A stretch of DNA of 64,000 nucleotides from Phycisphaerales bacterium (GTDB lineage Bacteria > Planctomycetota > Phycisphaerae > Phycisphaerales > UBA1924): assembly GCA_020849615.1 (NCBI GenBank), contig JADLFW010000005.1, forward strand, positions 1 to 64,000. Direction: 5' to 3'. A program made the position numbers and the translations under genes. Positions 25,106-33,401 of this stretch are shown here, piece by piece. The stretch's first letter is position 1, and each line of letters begins with the position of its first letter. The notes beneath the pieces are model-generated. The model did no database searches. It was not told the DNA's origin and worked only from the letters and a program-made list of their open reading frames with translations.

Positions 25106-28100
25106 GTGGATGACAACGCGGTCGGTTCGTTCGGCGGTGCGCGTCGGCTGTCGGCCCGTGCGGGGCGCCCCTTCTCGTGCGAGGCCCTGGAACCGCGGGC
25201 GCTGATGTCGACCTTTGCTTATTCGGACCTGGCGAGCTCGGTGACGCAGACCGAGCCGAGCCAGTTTGGGGCCGAATACACCCTGGCGCGCCGTTCGTTC
25301 GACTCATTCACGGTGGTCGGGGACGTGGACGGGGACCGGGCCGACGACGTGCTTGTGCCGAACGGCCCATACATCGAACTGCTCTCGGGGAAGACAGCGT
25401 CGGTGTTGCGCGTCTATTCGGCCCTCAAAGCGGCTGCACTGGGAGACACCGACGGCGATGGCACGCCCGACTACGTCATAGACCGCGATGTGTATTCAGG
25501 CAAAAGCGGTAGTTTGCGGTACGCGCTCCCGGAAGCCGTTGCGATTAGGGCCGGTGGTGACATCGACCACGATGGCAAGGCCGACATCCTGGTGATGAGA
25601 GGCCCCCAAGACAAAGTCTACGAGTATTCCGGAGCGGATGGCACACTAATCCGCACCGTTGACGTCATCGCATCTTCCCTCGACAAGGGGGGGGTCGACT
25701 TCAACGGCGACGGCGTCCCCGATTTCGTTACTTCCCCCACGATCCGGCGGCTGGTCGCCTACTCGGGCCTGGACGGGGCGACGCTGTTTTCGGTGGATCA
25801 TCCAAACGTGGGCCCTTCCCCCTACGTCTTCGTCGATGCCGGCGCCGATTTTAATCAGGACGGAACGCCCGATGTTCTGGTGACGATCAACGAGTACAGG
25901 GATACCCACGAGGAGCAACACGCCCGCGCCTACTCCGGCGTCGATGGCTCTCAGCTCTATGAACTGCCTGGGGTGCTCTACGGGCCCGCCGGCATCATCG
26001 ATGATGTCAATGGGGACGGAGTACGAGATGTCGCAAGTGCTTCGAGACAACCCACGCCGACAGGCTTTCAGCGGGCCGTGTCGCTGCACTCGGGAACTGA
26101 CGGCCACGTAATCACGTTTTTGTCCGCCACAGGCCCGGCGTTGGTTGTTCAGACCGGCTCTCATCGCTCCGAAGCGATGGGCTTGTCGGGCCCGTTCACA
26201 TCCGCCGATCTCAACGGGGACGGTTTGCGGGACGTATGCGGCCGCGGCGAGTTTTACATACCGGGGTATGCGGACCCCGAATACACGACACATTATCTCT
26301 ATTACGACGGCGCCAGGCTGGGCTCGCCCGTGTTCACGCACGTGGACCCGGTCAATGCCGGCTCCGTGACCGCGTGGGGGCGGCTGGGCGCGACCGACTT
26401 TGTGATCAGCCAGGGACGGACCGTCTTCCTCACCGACCTGGGCTTCGCCGTGAACGACCGCGTTGTTCACTTCTCGGCCTTCGGCCAGCAAGTGCTGCTG
26501 GTCGTCGCGCCGGGCGGCGACCAGACCAACCCGCTGGCGTGGTACGCCGCGCGGGACTTCACGGGCCCGCGCACGTACGTCATCAAGGATGCGACGCGGA
26601 TCACGGGCCCGGCCGGGGTGTACACCATCGAACGCGTGGTCGACGCCGATGGCGGCCAGGTGCTGGTCCAGATGATGCGCGACGGCACCACGCCCGCGAC
26701 GTTCATCTTCGAGCGGACGCCCGCGGGCAGCCCGTCCGATCCGGGCCGGCTCGCCTTCCGTTTCGACGGGCGGCCGACCGCGATCTACGCCGAGCGGGTG
26801 GTCGGGCTCTCGAACGATGACCCCGGCGCGGGCGTGCTGTGGGACTTCGCCCAGCCGGTCCTCATCCCGGGCCTGCGCCCGGTCGGGCTGTACCTGGAGG
26901 ATGATGGCACGAGCCTGCCCCCGGTCATCGTCGTCGGGGTCGCGCAGCGTGACGGCGACGCGTTCGGCAAGGTGTACCGCTACAACAGCGAGACCGGGGT
27001 CTTCTCGGTCGCGCCGCTGATCGAGGGGGGCACGGAGTGGAGCCCGGTCGAGGTGGACTCGGCGGGGGGCATCGCGGGGACGTTCCGGCGCGGCTCGGGC
27101 GCGATCTCGATCTTCCTCACGCGGATCCTGCCCGGCGCCGAGCCCACCGAGGAGACCGAGGATGTGCTGGGCGCGACGCTCATCGGCGCGCCCGCCGGGC
27201 TGGCGGGGGCGACGCCGCGCGTCATCGGCCTGGGCCCGCCCGCCCAGGACTCGGCCTCCTTCGATGTCTACCTCTCCTCCGACGACGCGGGCGCCGGGCT
27301 GGCGCAGGCGGCGGCGCTCTCCGACATCGCCGGGCCCGGCCCGTTCAACTCGCCGTCGGGCGCCGCCTTTTCGCTCTCGCAGGACGGCTCGGTGCTCGCG
27401 ACCCGCAACCTTGCGGGCCAGGTGCTCTTCTTCCAGCGCTCCGACGTGGCGGGCGGGGGCGAGACCTGGCGTGCGGTGGACACGAGCTCCGCGCTCCGCG
27501 ATGCGCTGGGCCAGCCGGTCTACGACACCCCGCACTTCGGCCCGATCATCACCTGGACTCAGCCTGGGTGGACCAATCCCTTCATCGCGCTGGGCACCGA
27601 CGCCGGGCTGATCCTGCTCGAGCCGATCGTCAACACCGTCGGCGGCAGCGGCCCGCCCACCCCGCCGCTCATCGAGCGCTACGAGGCCCGGAACCTCACC
27701 ACCCTGACCGCCGGCGCCGCTCCCATCACGCAGGGCCTGACGACCTTCCTGCCCCGCACCGGGCTGCGGATCATCGCTGGGCTGACCGCCGACGGCGACC
27801 TGGCCATGTACGGCATGACCGGGACGCTCGAGCACTTGCCGGGGTACGCCACCGCCTGGGCCTACGCGAACCTCTTCGACCAGATCTTCCGCCCGACGGG
27901 CCTCCCCGAACCCCGCTTTGATGTCGCCGCCGACGGCGATCTCATCAGCTACGTCACCGCCTGGGGCGGGCTGAACATCGCCGGCGTCGACGCCGACACC
28001 GGCGATGTCGTCGTCTTCTGGCACGCGCCGGGACTCTCCGGATGGCGGTACTCCAACCTCGACGATTCGCTCGCAGATCCCTCGGCCGCCAGCGGCGTCT

Positions 28101-28558
28101 CGCACCTCAGCGTGTACCTCACCTCGTGGGGCGGCATCAACATCGTCGGCGGCGCCCAGCTCGGCGTGTACTGGTGGGCGCCGGGCCTGGGCGGCCAGTG
28201 GCAGTTCAGCGAACTGACCGATGCTGCGACAGGCGGGCCGCCGCTCATCGCCGAGACCGTGACCTCCTACGTCACCCCCTGGGACGGGCTGAACGTGGCC
28301 GGGCTCGACCAGGCGGGCCGGCTGTGGGTCTACTGGTGGACGCCCACCGTGTACTGGACCGCCGAGACCATCGACGCCGCCCTCCCCGACCTCGACGCGG
28401 CCGTGGAGCGCACGGGCCCGCTGCGGAGCGCCGTCTCCGACGCCGGGCGGATCTCCATCTACGCCCGCTCCGCGTACGGCAACCCGCTGCGCTACAGCTG
28501 GGCGCCGGGCCTGGCGTGGTCGCTCACCGATCTCAACAGCGTCGCGACCTACAGCTGA
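25106..28558 (+). CDS. Giant FG-GAP surface protein with C-terminal WGGLN repeats
   Basis: 1150 residues from the GTG at 25106 (AGGAG 9 bases upstream). Residues about 20-35 hold FSCEALEPRALMS, the planctomycete LEPR-type motif of exported giants. Then come about seven FG-GAP/VCBS units with Ca-binding loops (DTDGDGTPDY, DFNGDGVPDF, DLNGDGLRD), a predicted beta-propeller. The middle (about 430-850) is beta-rich and unassigned. The last 290 residues repeat a 45-50 residue unit, best seen as YVTAWGGLNIAGVDADTGD, VYLTSWGGINIVGG and YVTPWDGLNVAGLDQAG, each followed by a WWAPG-like turn. The same unit ends the protein at 45877-49287. Likely a cell-surface or secreted adhesin or glycan binder; no enzyme motif is seen. 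No classical signal peptide is obvious. Confidence 0.8.
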   Translation: MDDNAVGSFGGARRLSARAGRPFSCEALEPRALMSTFAYSDLASSVTQTEPSQFGAEYTLARRSFDSFTVVGDVDGDRADDVLVPNGPYIELLSGKTASVLRVYSALKAAALGDTDGDGTPDYVIDRDVYSGKSGSLRYALPEAVAIRAGGDIDHDGKADILVMRGPQDKVYEYSGADGTLIRTVDVIASSLDKGGVDFNGDGVPDFVTSPTIRRLVAYSGLDGATLFSVDHPNVGPSPYVFVDAGADFNQDGTPDVLVTINEYRDTHEEQHARAYSGVDGSQLYELPGVLYGPAGIIDDVNGDGVRDVASASRQPTPTGFQRAVSLHSGTDGHVITFLSATGPALVVQTGSHRSEAMGLSGPFTSADLNGDGLRDVCGRGEFYIPGYADPEYTTHYLYYDGARLGSPVFTHVDPVNAGSVTAWGRLGATDFVISQGRTVFLTDLGFAVNDRVVHFSAFGQQVLLVVAPGGDQTNPLAWYAARDFTGPRTYVIKDATRITGPAGVYTIERVVDADGGQVLVQMMRDGTTPATFIFERTPAGSPSDPGRLAFRFDGRPTAIYAERVVGLSNDDPGAGVLWDFAQPVLIPGLRPVGLYLEDDGTSLPPVIVVGVAQRDGDAFGKVYRYNSETGVFSVAPLIEGGTEWSPVEVDSAGGIAGTFRRGSGAISIFLTRILPGAEPTEETEDVLGATLIGAPAGLAGATPRVIGLGPPAQDSASFDVYLSSDDAGAGLAQAAALSDIAGPGPFNSPSGAAFSLSQDGSVLATRNLAGQVLFFQRSDVAGGGETWRAVDTSSALRDALGQPVYDTPHFGPIITWTQPGWTNPFIALGTDAGLILLEPIVNTVGGSGPPTPPLIERYEARNLTTLTAGAAPITQGLTTFLPRTGLRIIAGLTADGDLAMYGMTGTLEHLPGYATAWAYANLFDQIFRPTGLPEPRFDVAADGDLISYVTAWGGLNIAGVDADTGDVVVFWHAPGLSGWRYSNLDDSLADPSAASGVSHLSVYLTSWGGINIVGGAQLGVYWWAPGLGGQWQFSELTDAATGGPPLIAETVTSYVTPWDGLNVAGLDQAGRLWVYWWTPTVYWTAETIDAALPDLDAAVERTGPLRSAVSDAGRISIYARSAYGNPLRYSWAPGLAWSLTDLNSVATYS

Positions 28559-28664
28559 CCCGAAACGGGCCGGCGCCGTGACCGATCCCCACGCGCTCTT
28601 TGAGAGACCGTGCTGTACGCCCGAACTCCCGCGACGGGCCCGGCCGGCCGCCTCATCCCCCCGC

Positions 28665-28813
28665 GTCGGCAGGCTCGAGAGCGCGGTCACGCCCGAGGGC
28701 GAGTCAACCTCTCCGCCCGCGACGGCGGGGGCAGCCCGCTGCGCTGTTACTGGCCCGCCGGCGCGGCGTAGGCGCTCGAGAACCTCAACTTCCCGATGAA
28801 CAACCTCGCCTGA
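28665..28813 (+). pseudogene. Remnant of a second WGGLN-repeat protein (C-terminal unit)
   Basis: Translated from 28665 this gives VGRLESAVTPEG; after a one-base shift near 28697-28703 it continues GRVNLSARDGGGSPLRCYWP, AGAA, a TAG at 28769-28771, then ALENLNFPMNNLA and a TGA at 28811-28813. This parallels the end of the preceding gene (GPLRSAVSDAGRISIYAR, GNPLRYSWAPG, LTDLNS). It has a frameshift and an internal stop, so it is a decayed tandem duplicate. Similarity may extend left to about 28578. Confidence 0.65.
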
Positions 28814-28817
28814 GCGT

Positions 28818-30788
28818 TCAGCATCCGCCGTCGTACAGGTTGAGGAAGTCGAGATAGTCGCCGAAATCGACCTCGCCGTCGCCGTTGAGGTCGGCCTCGG
28901 CGGCGCCGGTGCCGTAGTAGCCCAGGAAGAGCGTGTAGTCCTCGCCGTCCACGACGCCGTCGTGGTTGTAGTCGGCCCGGCAGAACGAACCGCGCGTGCC
29001 GTGGAAGACCAGCTTCCAGTCGTTCCAGGTGCCGGTGGTCACGGCGGCGCGATCGGAGATGTTCACGGTCCATTCGCCCGCGGCGTGCTCATCCCAGTGC
29101 CGGAACGTCGTGAAGACGTAGCCGTTGTAGTGGTCGGTGGGGTCGGCCCGCTGTTCGGCGAGGATCGACTGCGTGCCCGACGGGCCCGTCAGCACGATCC
29201 GCAGGTCGCCCACGTACGCGTGCGTCACGTTCAGCACCAGCTCCACCGACTCGATCACGAGATCGTCGGGAACGCTCACCGACCTCGTGATGCCCGCCGG
29301 CTGGTTGTCGGGGATCGTCATCGCGACGGGCTGGACGGCGGTCGCCACCTCCGCCTCCGGGCCCGCGCCGGGCCAGGCCTGCGCCAGCGTCACCAGCGCG
29401 CCCGCATCGACAGCCCCGAACCCGTAGTTGTAGTTGATGTCGTGCCCGGCGCCGTTCACCGCCCAGGCCGCCTGCGTCGGGTCGCACTTGCGGGCCGAGT
29501 GCACCAGCAGGTGCTGCACATCGCGCCACGTCAGCTGCGGGTTGGCCTGCAGGGCCAGCGCGATGCACCCGGCGGCCAGCGGCGCGGCCGAGCTGGTGCC
29601 GCCGAAGATGTCGGTGTAGTCGGTGGTGGAATACCCCTCCTCCCCCACCAGGTCGGTCGTGTAGATCTTGCGGGTGTTGCCGTCGGAGTGCGCAACGACG
29701 AACATCGACGAGCCCGACTCGTTGTACGAGGCCCGGCGATCCTGGTCGCCGACCGCCCCCACCGCGATGGTGTAGCGGCTCGAGGCGTAGGGGTCGTACT
29801 CGACGCGGTCCCGCGTGCCGCCGTTGCCCGCGGCCCAGACGAACACCACGCCGCGCCCGTCGCGCCCGGTCAATACCGCATCGCGGATCGCCGCCAGCTC
29901 GATCGGCGACATGAACGCGATGAACCCGGTGTCGGGCGGGCCCCACGAGTTGTTCTTGATGTCGTTGAGGTCGTTGCGGAAGCCGAACGCCGCGGCGTTG
30001 TCGACATCAGAGCCCGTCACCTGCGCGGAGAGCTTCGCGCCGTGGGCCGCGCCGGCGCCGCCCAGCCCGTTGTCGGCGACCGCGCCGGCGACGCCCGCGC
30101 ACGCCGTCGCGTGCGCATCGGGCGCGTCCAGCCATTCCTGCGTCGCCTCCGGGTTGAAGTTCGCGGCCAGGTCGGGGTGGTCGTACTGCCAGCCGAACTC
30201 CGTGATCCCGATCGTCACCCCCGCGCCCGTGTACCCCAGCGCCCACGCCGCCTCCAGGTTCGCATCCGCGATCGGCAGCGCCCCGTTACGCAGGTGCCAC
30301 TGGCGAAAGAAAAAAGGGTCCGTCGGCAGCGTCCGCTGCACCATCGGCCGCCACAACTCCACGTACGCATCCGCCACGCCCGGCATCCCTCGCAGGCGCC
30401 GGGCCACCTGCGCCGCCGCCCGCACCGAGCCCGCCTCGATCACCCGGAACCCCGGCGCGCCGTTCACCCGCCGGCCTCCCAGCCCGGCCAATGCCCCCCG
30501 GGCCGAGCCATCCGGGCCCGCCAGCTGCACCACCACCCGCCCCGACACCGCGTACCCCGCCGTCGGGCCCGGCACCCGCCCGGCCTTGTCCGCCAGGTCC
30601 GAGTTCACCCGCCACGCCCCGCTCACCGCTTCATCCGGCGCGGAAACGATCAGCCATTGCTCGCCGCGCGGTGTCGGAATCTCCAGCGTCTGGGCCGGGC
30701 CGCCGACGGGCCCGGCCGCGCCATCGGCCCGGGCCTGCGCACAGGCCGCCAACATCCCCGCCGCCGCCAGCAACATCCACGCTCTCAT
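28818..30788 (-). CDS. Secreted S8 (subtilase) family peptidase with P-domain and dockerin-like tail
   Basis: 656 residues from the ATG at 30788 (GAAGGAA upstream), directly followed by a signal sequence (MRAWMLLAAAGMLAACAQA). After a propeptide-like region comes a kexin-like subtilase domain with catalytic His226 (HATACAG), oxyanion Asn in KNNSWGP and Ser399 (GGTSSAAP). At the place of the catalytic Asp the sequence reads ITEFGWQYDHPDL, with Glu197. A proprotein-convertase P-domain follows (about 490-600, VGDLRIVLTGPSGT). The tail has two dockerin-like Ca loops (DYNHDGVVDGED, DLNGDGEVDFGD) and ends in Cys. Last of three same-strand genes with such tails. Confidence 0.88.
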   Translation of the reverse strand: MRAWMLLAAAGMLAACAQARADGAAGPVGGPAQTLEIPTPRGEQWLIVSAPDEAVSGAWRVNSDLADKAGRVPGPTAGYAVSGRVVVQLAGPDGSARGALAGLGGRRVNGAPGFRVIEAGSVRAAAQVARRLRGMPGVADAYVELWRPMVQRTLPTDPFFFRQWHLRNGALPIADANLEAAWALGYTGAGVTIGITEFGWQYDHPDLAANFNPEATQEWLDAPDAHATACAGVAGAVADNGLGGAGAAHGAKLSAQVTGSDVDNAAAFGFRNDLNDIKNNSWGPPDTGFIAFMSPIELAAIRDAVLTGRDGRGVVFVWAAGNGGTRDRVEYDPYASSRYTIAVGAVGDQDRRASYNESGSSMFVVAHSDGNTRKIYTTDLVGEEGYSTTDYTDIFGGTSSAAPLAAGCIALALQANPQLTWRDVQHLLVHSARKCDPTQAAWAVNGAGHDINYNYGFGAVDAGALVTLAQAWPGAGPEAEVATAVQPVAMTIPDNQPAGITRSVSVPDDLVIESVELVLNVTHAYVGDLRIVLTGPSGTQSILAEQRADPTDHYNGYVFTTFRHWDEHAAGEWTVNISDRAAVTTGTWNDWKLVFHGTRGSFCRADYNHDGVVDGEDYTLFLGYYGTGAAEADLNGDGEVDFGDYLDFLNLYDGGC

Positions 30789-30987
30789 CCCGCGTTCCTT
30801 CACCGGTTCACCACCCGAACGGACCCTATTGACCATCGGCCCATCGCGGCCCCATCCATGCCGGGCCCGGGCCCGCCCCTCCGATCCGGCCCGCCCCTGC
30901 CCACACAACCCATCCGCTCCAACGCCCTCGCGGGTTGCGGCCCCTATCGGACGGCCGCGTTCCCATCACTTTGGGTAACTTCTCACA

Positions 30988-33309
30988 TCAGCACCCCGCC
31001 GCCAGCCAGTCCAGGAAGGTCTGATAGTCCGCGGCATCCACTACACCATCACCGTTCAGATCGCCCCGGGCGTCGCCGGTCTCCAGCAGGTTCAGGAACG
31101 CCAGCAGGTCGCCGAAGTCGGCCTGACCATCCAACATGAGGTCCGCCCGCGGAACGATCGACAGCGCTACGGATGGCATCAGCCGCACCGTCCGGTCCAC
31201 GCCCACAACCGTCACTTCCAGCTGCGCTTCCCCGCACGCCGCGCCCGCCGAGATCTCCACCGTGTACGACCCATCGGGCTGCGGCACCGCAGCGCCGATC
31301 GAACCGAGCGCGGGCCCGGCCGCCGGCTCCACAATCACGCCCGCCGCCACCGCCGGTTCGCCACGCCAATCCAGCGGACGGACCGTGAGCACGGCTCTCC
31401 CGCCGACCGCATTGATCACGGGCCGATCCAGATCCGCTCCGCTGGCGACCGCATCCGGAACGCCGATCAACCCGGCCCGCCACGCGTCGTACCGGGCCCG
31501 CAGCGTGAAGACGGGGTCGGGATCCGCGGCCATCTGGAACGGCACGTTGAACTCCATGAAGTAGTCGCCGGTGGCGCAGCCGCTGATGTTCTGGAACATC
31601 GCCGCCTCGCCCGGAGCTGCGAAGTTCTCGATCGCATCGACGCCGTTGTTGGTCGGCAGCGCCACCGCGATGTCATCATCGCCATCGTCATCAAGGTCCG
31701 CGATCACGGCCCGCTGGGCCTGGAACCCGACCGGCACGGTCGCCAGCGGCGCGAACTCGCCCCCGCCCGTCCCCTTCAAAATCGTCACGGCCCGCCCGCC
31801 GCGGCTGGTCACAACCAGATCGATCCGTCCATCCCCCGTCATCTCCCGGGCCCGCACGTGCCACGGCTGGGTCGCGACGGGGTAGGTGAACTCCGGCCCG
31901 TACCCGCCGGGCCCCTTGAGCCGCACACGCACCACCGCCTCGGCCGTCGCGATGAACGCGAAATCCACATCTCCATCGCCATCAAGGTCCGCCGGCGCAA
32001 CGCTCCACGCCGCGGTCGTCACCGGGATCCCCGGCTCGGCGGTGAACGCCCCGGCCTCGTTCCGCAGCACCTGCACCGTCCGCGCAGATGAACACGCGAT
32101 GAACAAGTCCTGGTCGCCATCGCCATCCTCATCCGCGAGCGCGATCCCCGCGGGCCCGCCGCCCACGATGCGCGACTCCACCGTGAACGCGCCGGCACCC
32201 GAGTTCCGCAGCAGGCTGACCCGCGATGAGAGGTTGTTGATCGCCGCCAGGTCCGCATCGCCATCGCCCTCGAAGTCGGTCGTCACGACCCCCACCGGCC
32301 CGTCGCCCAGCGCGATCGCCGGCGTCGGCACGAACCGTCCATCACCCAGCCCCAGCAGCAGCGACATCGAGTCGGCGGTGTTGTTCACGGTGGCGATGTC
32401 GAGCTTCCCATCGCCGTTGAAATCGGCGACCGCCAGGTCGCGCGGGCCCGCGCCGGTGGGGGTGTCGCTCCCGGCCGAATACATGATCGGGCCGCCCGGG
32501 AACTCCCGGCCCAGCACCACCGCGACCGAGTTGCCGATGCTGCCCGGGGCCGCGATATCCAGCCTGCCATCGCCGTTGAAATCGGCGGCCGCCAGGGAGG
32601 TGGGCGTGCGCGAGACGCGGTAGACCGAGTTGGATCCATCCCGGTCCCCGGCCCGCGCGATGAGCATGTACCCGATGTGCGAGGCCTTGGTGAACGATGG
32701 AGGGGTCGGCCCGCACGATTCCGGCGCGCCCGCGCTGCACGAGCAGCGGCCATCGCCGCCGTAGTTACGGGCGGCTTCCATGGACGCCATCAGCTTGGCG
32801 GCGACATCGCCCGGCGTGTTCTCGATGGCCTCGACCGCGCGATCGACGACCGGCGCGCCGCTCAACACGTTGCCCTGCACCGCGTAGGCGATCGTCCCGG
32901 ATGGCCCGGTCACGCCCGTCCGCCCGCCTTTCCAGCCCCCCGCACCCGCGCCGCTGAATGTCGCGGCCCGGCCCATCACATCGACGAACCCGTACTGACG
33001 GGACTGGTGCTGCCCATCGAACGCCGACAAACCCGCCAGGATGTCCTGGGGCGCCACGCCCTCGAGGAAGCGGTCGCGGATGAAGACGCGGTTGAGGCCA
33101 TCGGCATCGACCGACGACTGGGCCGTCGCGGCGCCGATGCCGGTGAGCAGCACGGGCGTATTGGCCTGCAGGTCAAACCCCGTCAGGCAGGTGCACGACC
33201 CGACCGCCACCTCGCCCGTGCGGGTGTCCACGATGATGATCGACCACGTCGCCGAAGCGGTGGAGGAAACGGCGCACGCGGCGGCCGCGGCGATCCAGGT
33301 TCTGAGCAT
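30988..33309 (-). CDS. Secreted DUF1028 protein with FG-GAP propeller and dockerin-like tail
   Basis: 773 residues with a signal peptide (MLRTWIAAAAACAVSSTASA). Residues 21-215 match the DUF1028 (Ntn-hydrolase-like) family: WSIIIVDTRTGEVAVGSCTC, AATAQSSVDADG, the RQYGFVDVMG strand and AYAVQGNVLSG. Next are about seven FG-GAP units (DFNGDGRLDIA, DLDGDGDVDFA, DLDDDGDDDIAVA), a propeller, then beta-sandwich-like sequence. The C-terminus has dockerin-like loops (DLMLDGQADFGD, DLNGDGVVDAAD) and ends LAAGC. Probably exported and held at or released from the cell surface; the substrate is unknown. Lies 92 bases after the propeller protein gene. Confidence 0.85.
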   Translation of the reverse strand: MLRTWIAAAAACAVSSTASATWSIIIVDTRTGEVAVGSCTCLTGFDLQANTPVLLTGIGAATAQSSVDADGLNRVFIRDRFLEGVAPQDILAGLSAFDGQHQSRQYGFVDVMGRAATFSGAGAGGWKGGRTGVTGPSGTIAYAVQGNVLSGAPVVDRAVEAIENTPGDVAAKLMASMEAARNYGGDGRCSCSAGAPESCGPTPPSFTKASHIGYMLIARAGDRDGSNSVYRVSRTPTSLAAADFNGDGRLDIAAPGSIGNSVAVVLGREFPGGPIMYSAGSDTPTGAGPRDLAVADFNGDGKLDIATVNNTADSMSLLLGLGDGRFVPTPAIALGDGPVGVVTTDFEGDGDADLAAINNLSSRVSLLRNSGAGAFTVESRIVGGGPAGIALADEDGDGDQDLFIACSSARTVQVLRNEAGAFTAEPGIPVTTAAWSVAPADLDGDGDVDFAFIATAEAVVRVRLKGPGGYGPEFTYPVATQPWHVRAREMTGDGRIDLVVTSRGGRAVTILKGTGGGEFAPLATVPVGFQAQRAVIADLDDDGDDDIAVALPTNNGVDAIENFAAPGEAAMFQNISGCATGDYFMEFNVPFQMAADPDPVFTLRARYDAWRAGLIGVPDAVASGADLDRPVINAVGGRAVLTVRPLDWRGEPAVAAGVIVEPAAGPALGSIGAAVPQPDGSYTVEISAGAACGEAQLEVTVVGVDRTVRLMPSVALSIVPRADLMLDGQADFGDLLAFLNLLETGDARGDLNGDGVVDAADYQTFLDWLAAGC

Positions 33310-33401
33310 GGCCCGGGCTCCCAGGGGGGTGATCCCCCGCTCCCGCCAAGGTACGCGAGCGGGCCGCGGGCTCCAAGGCCATTTCTACGGTCCGATCACC
33401 C

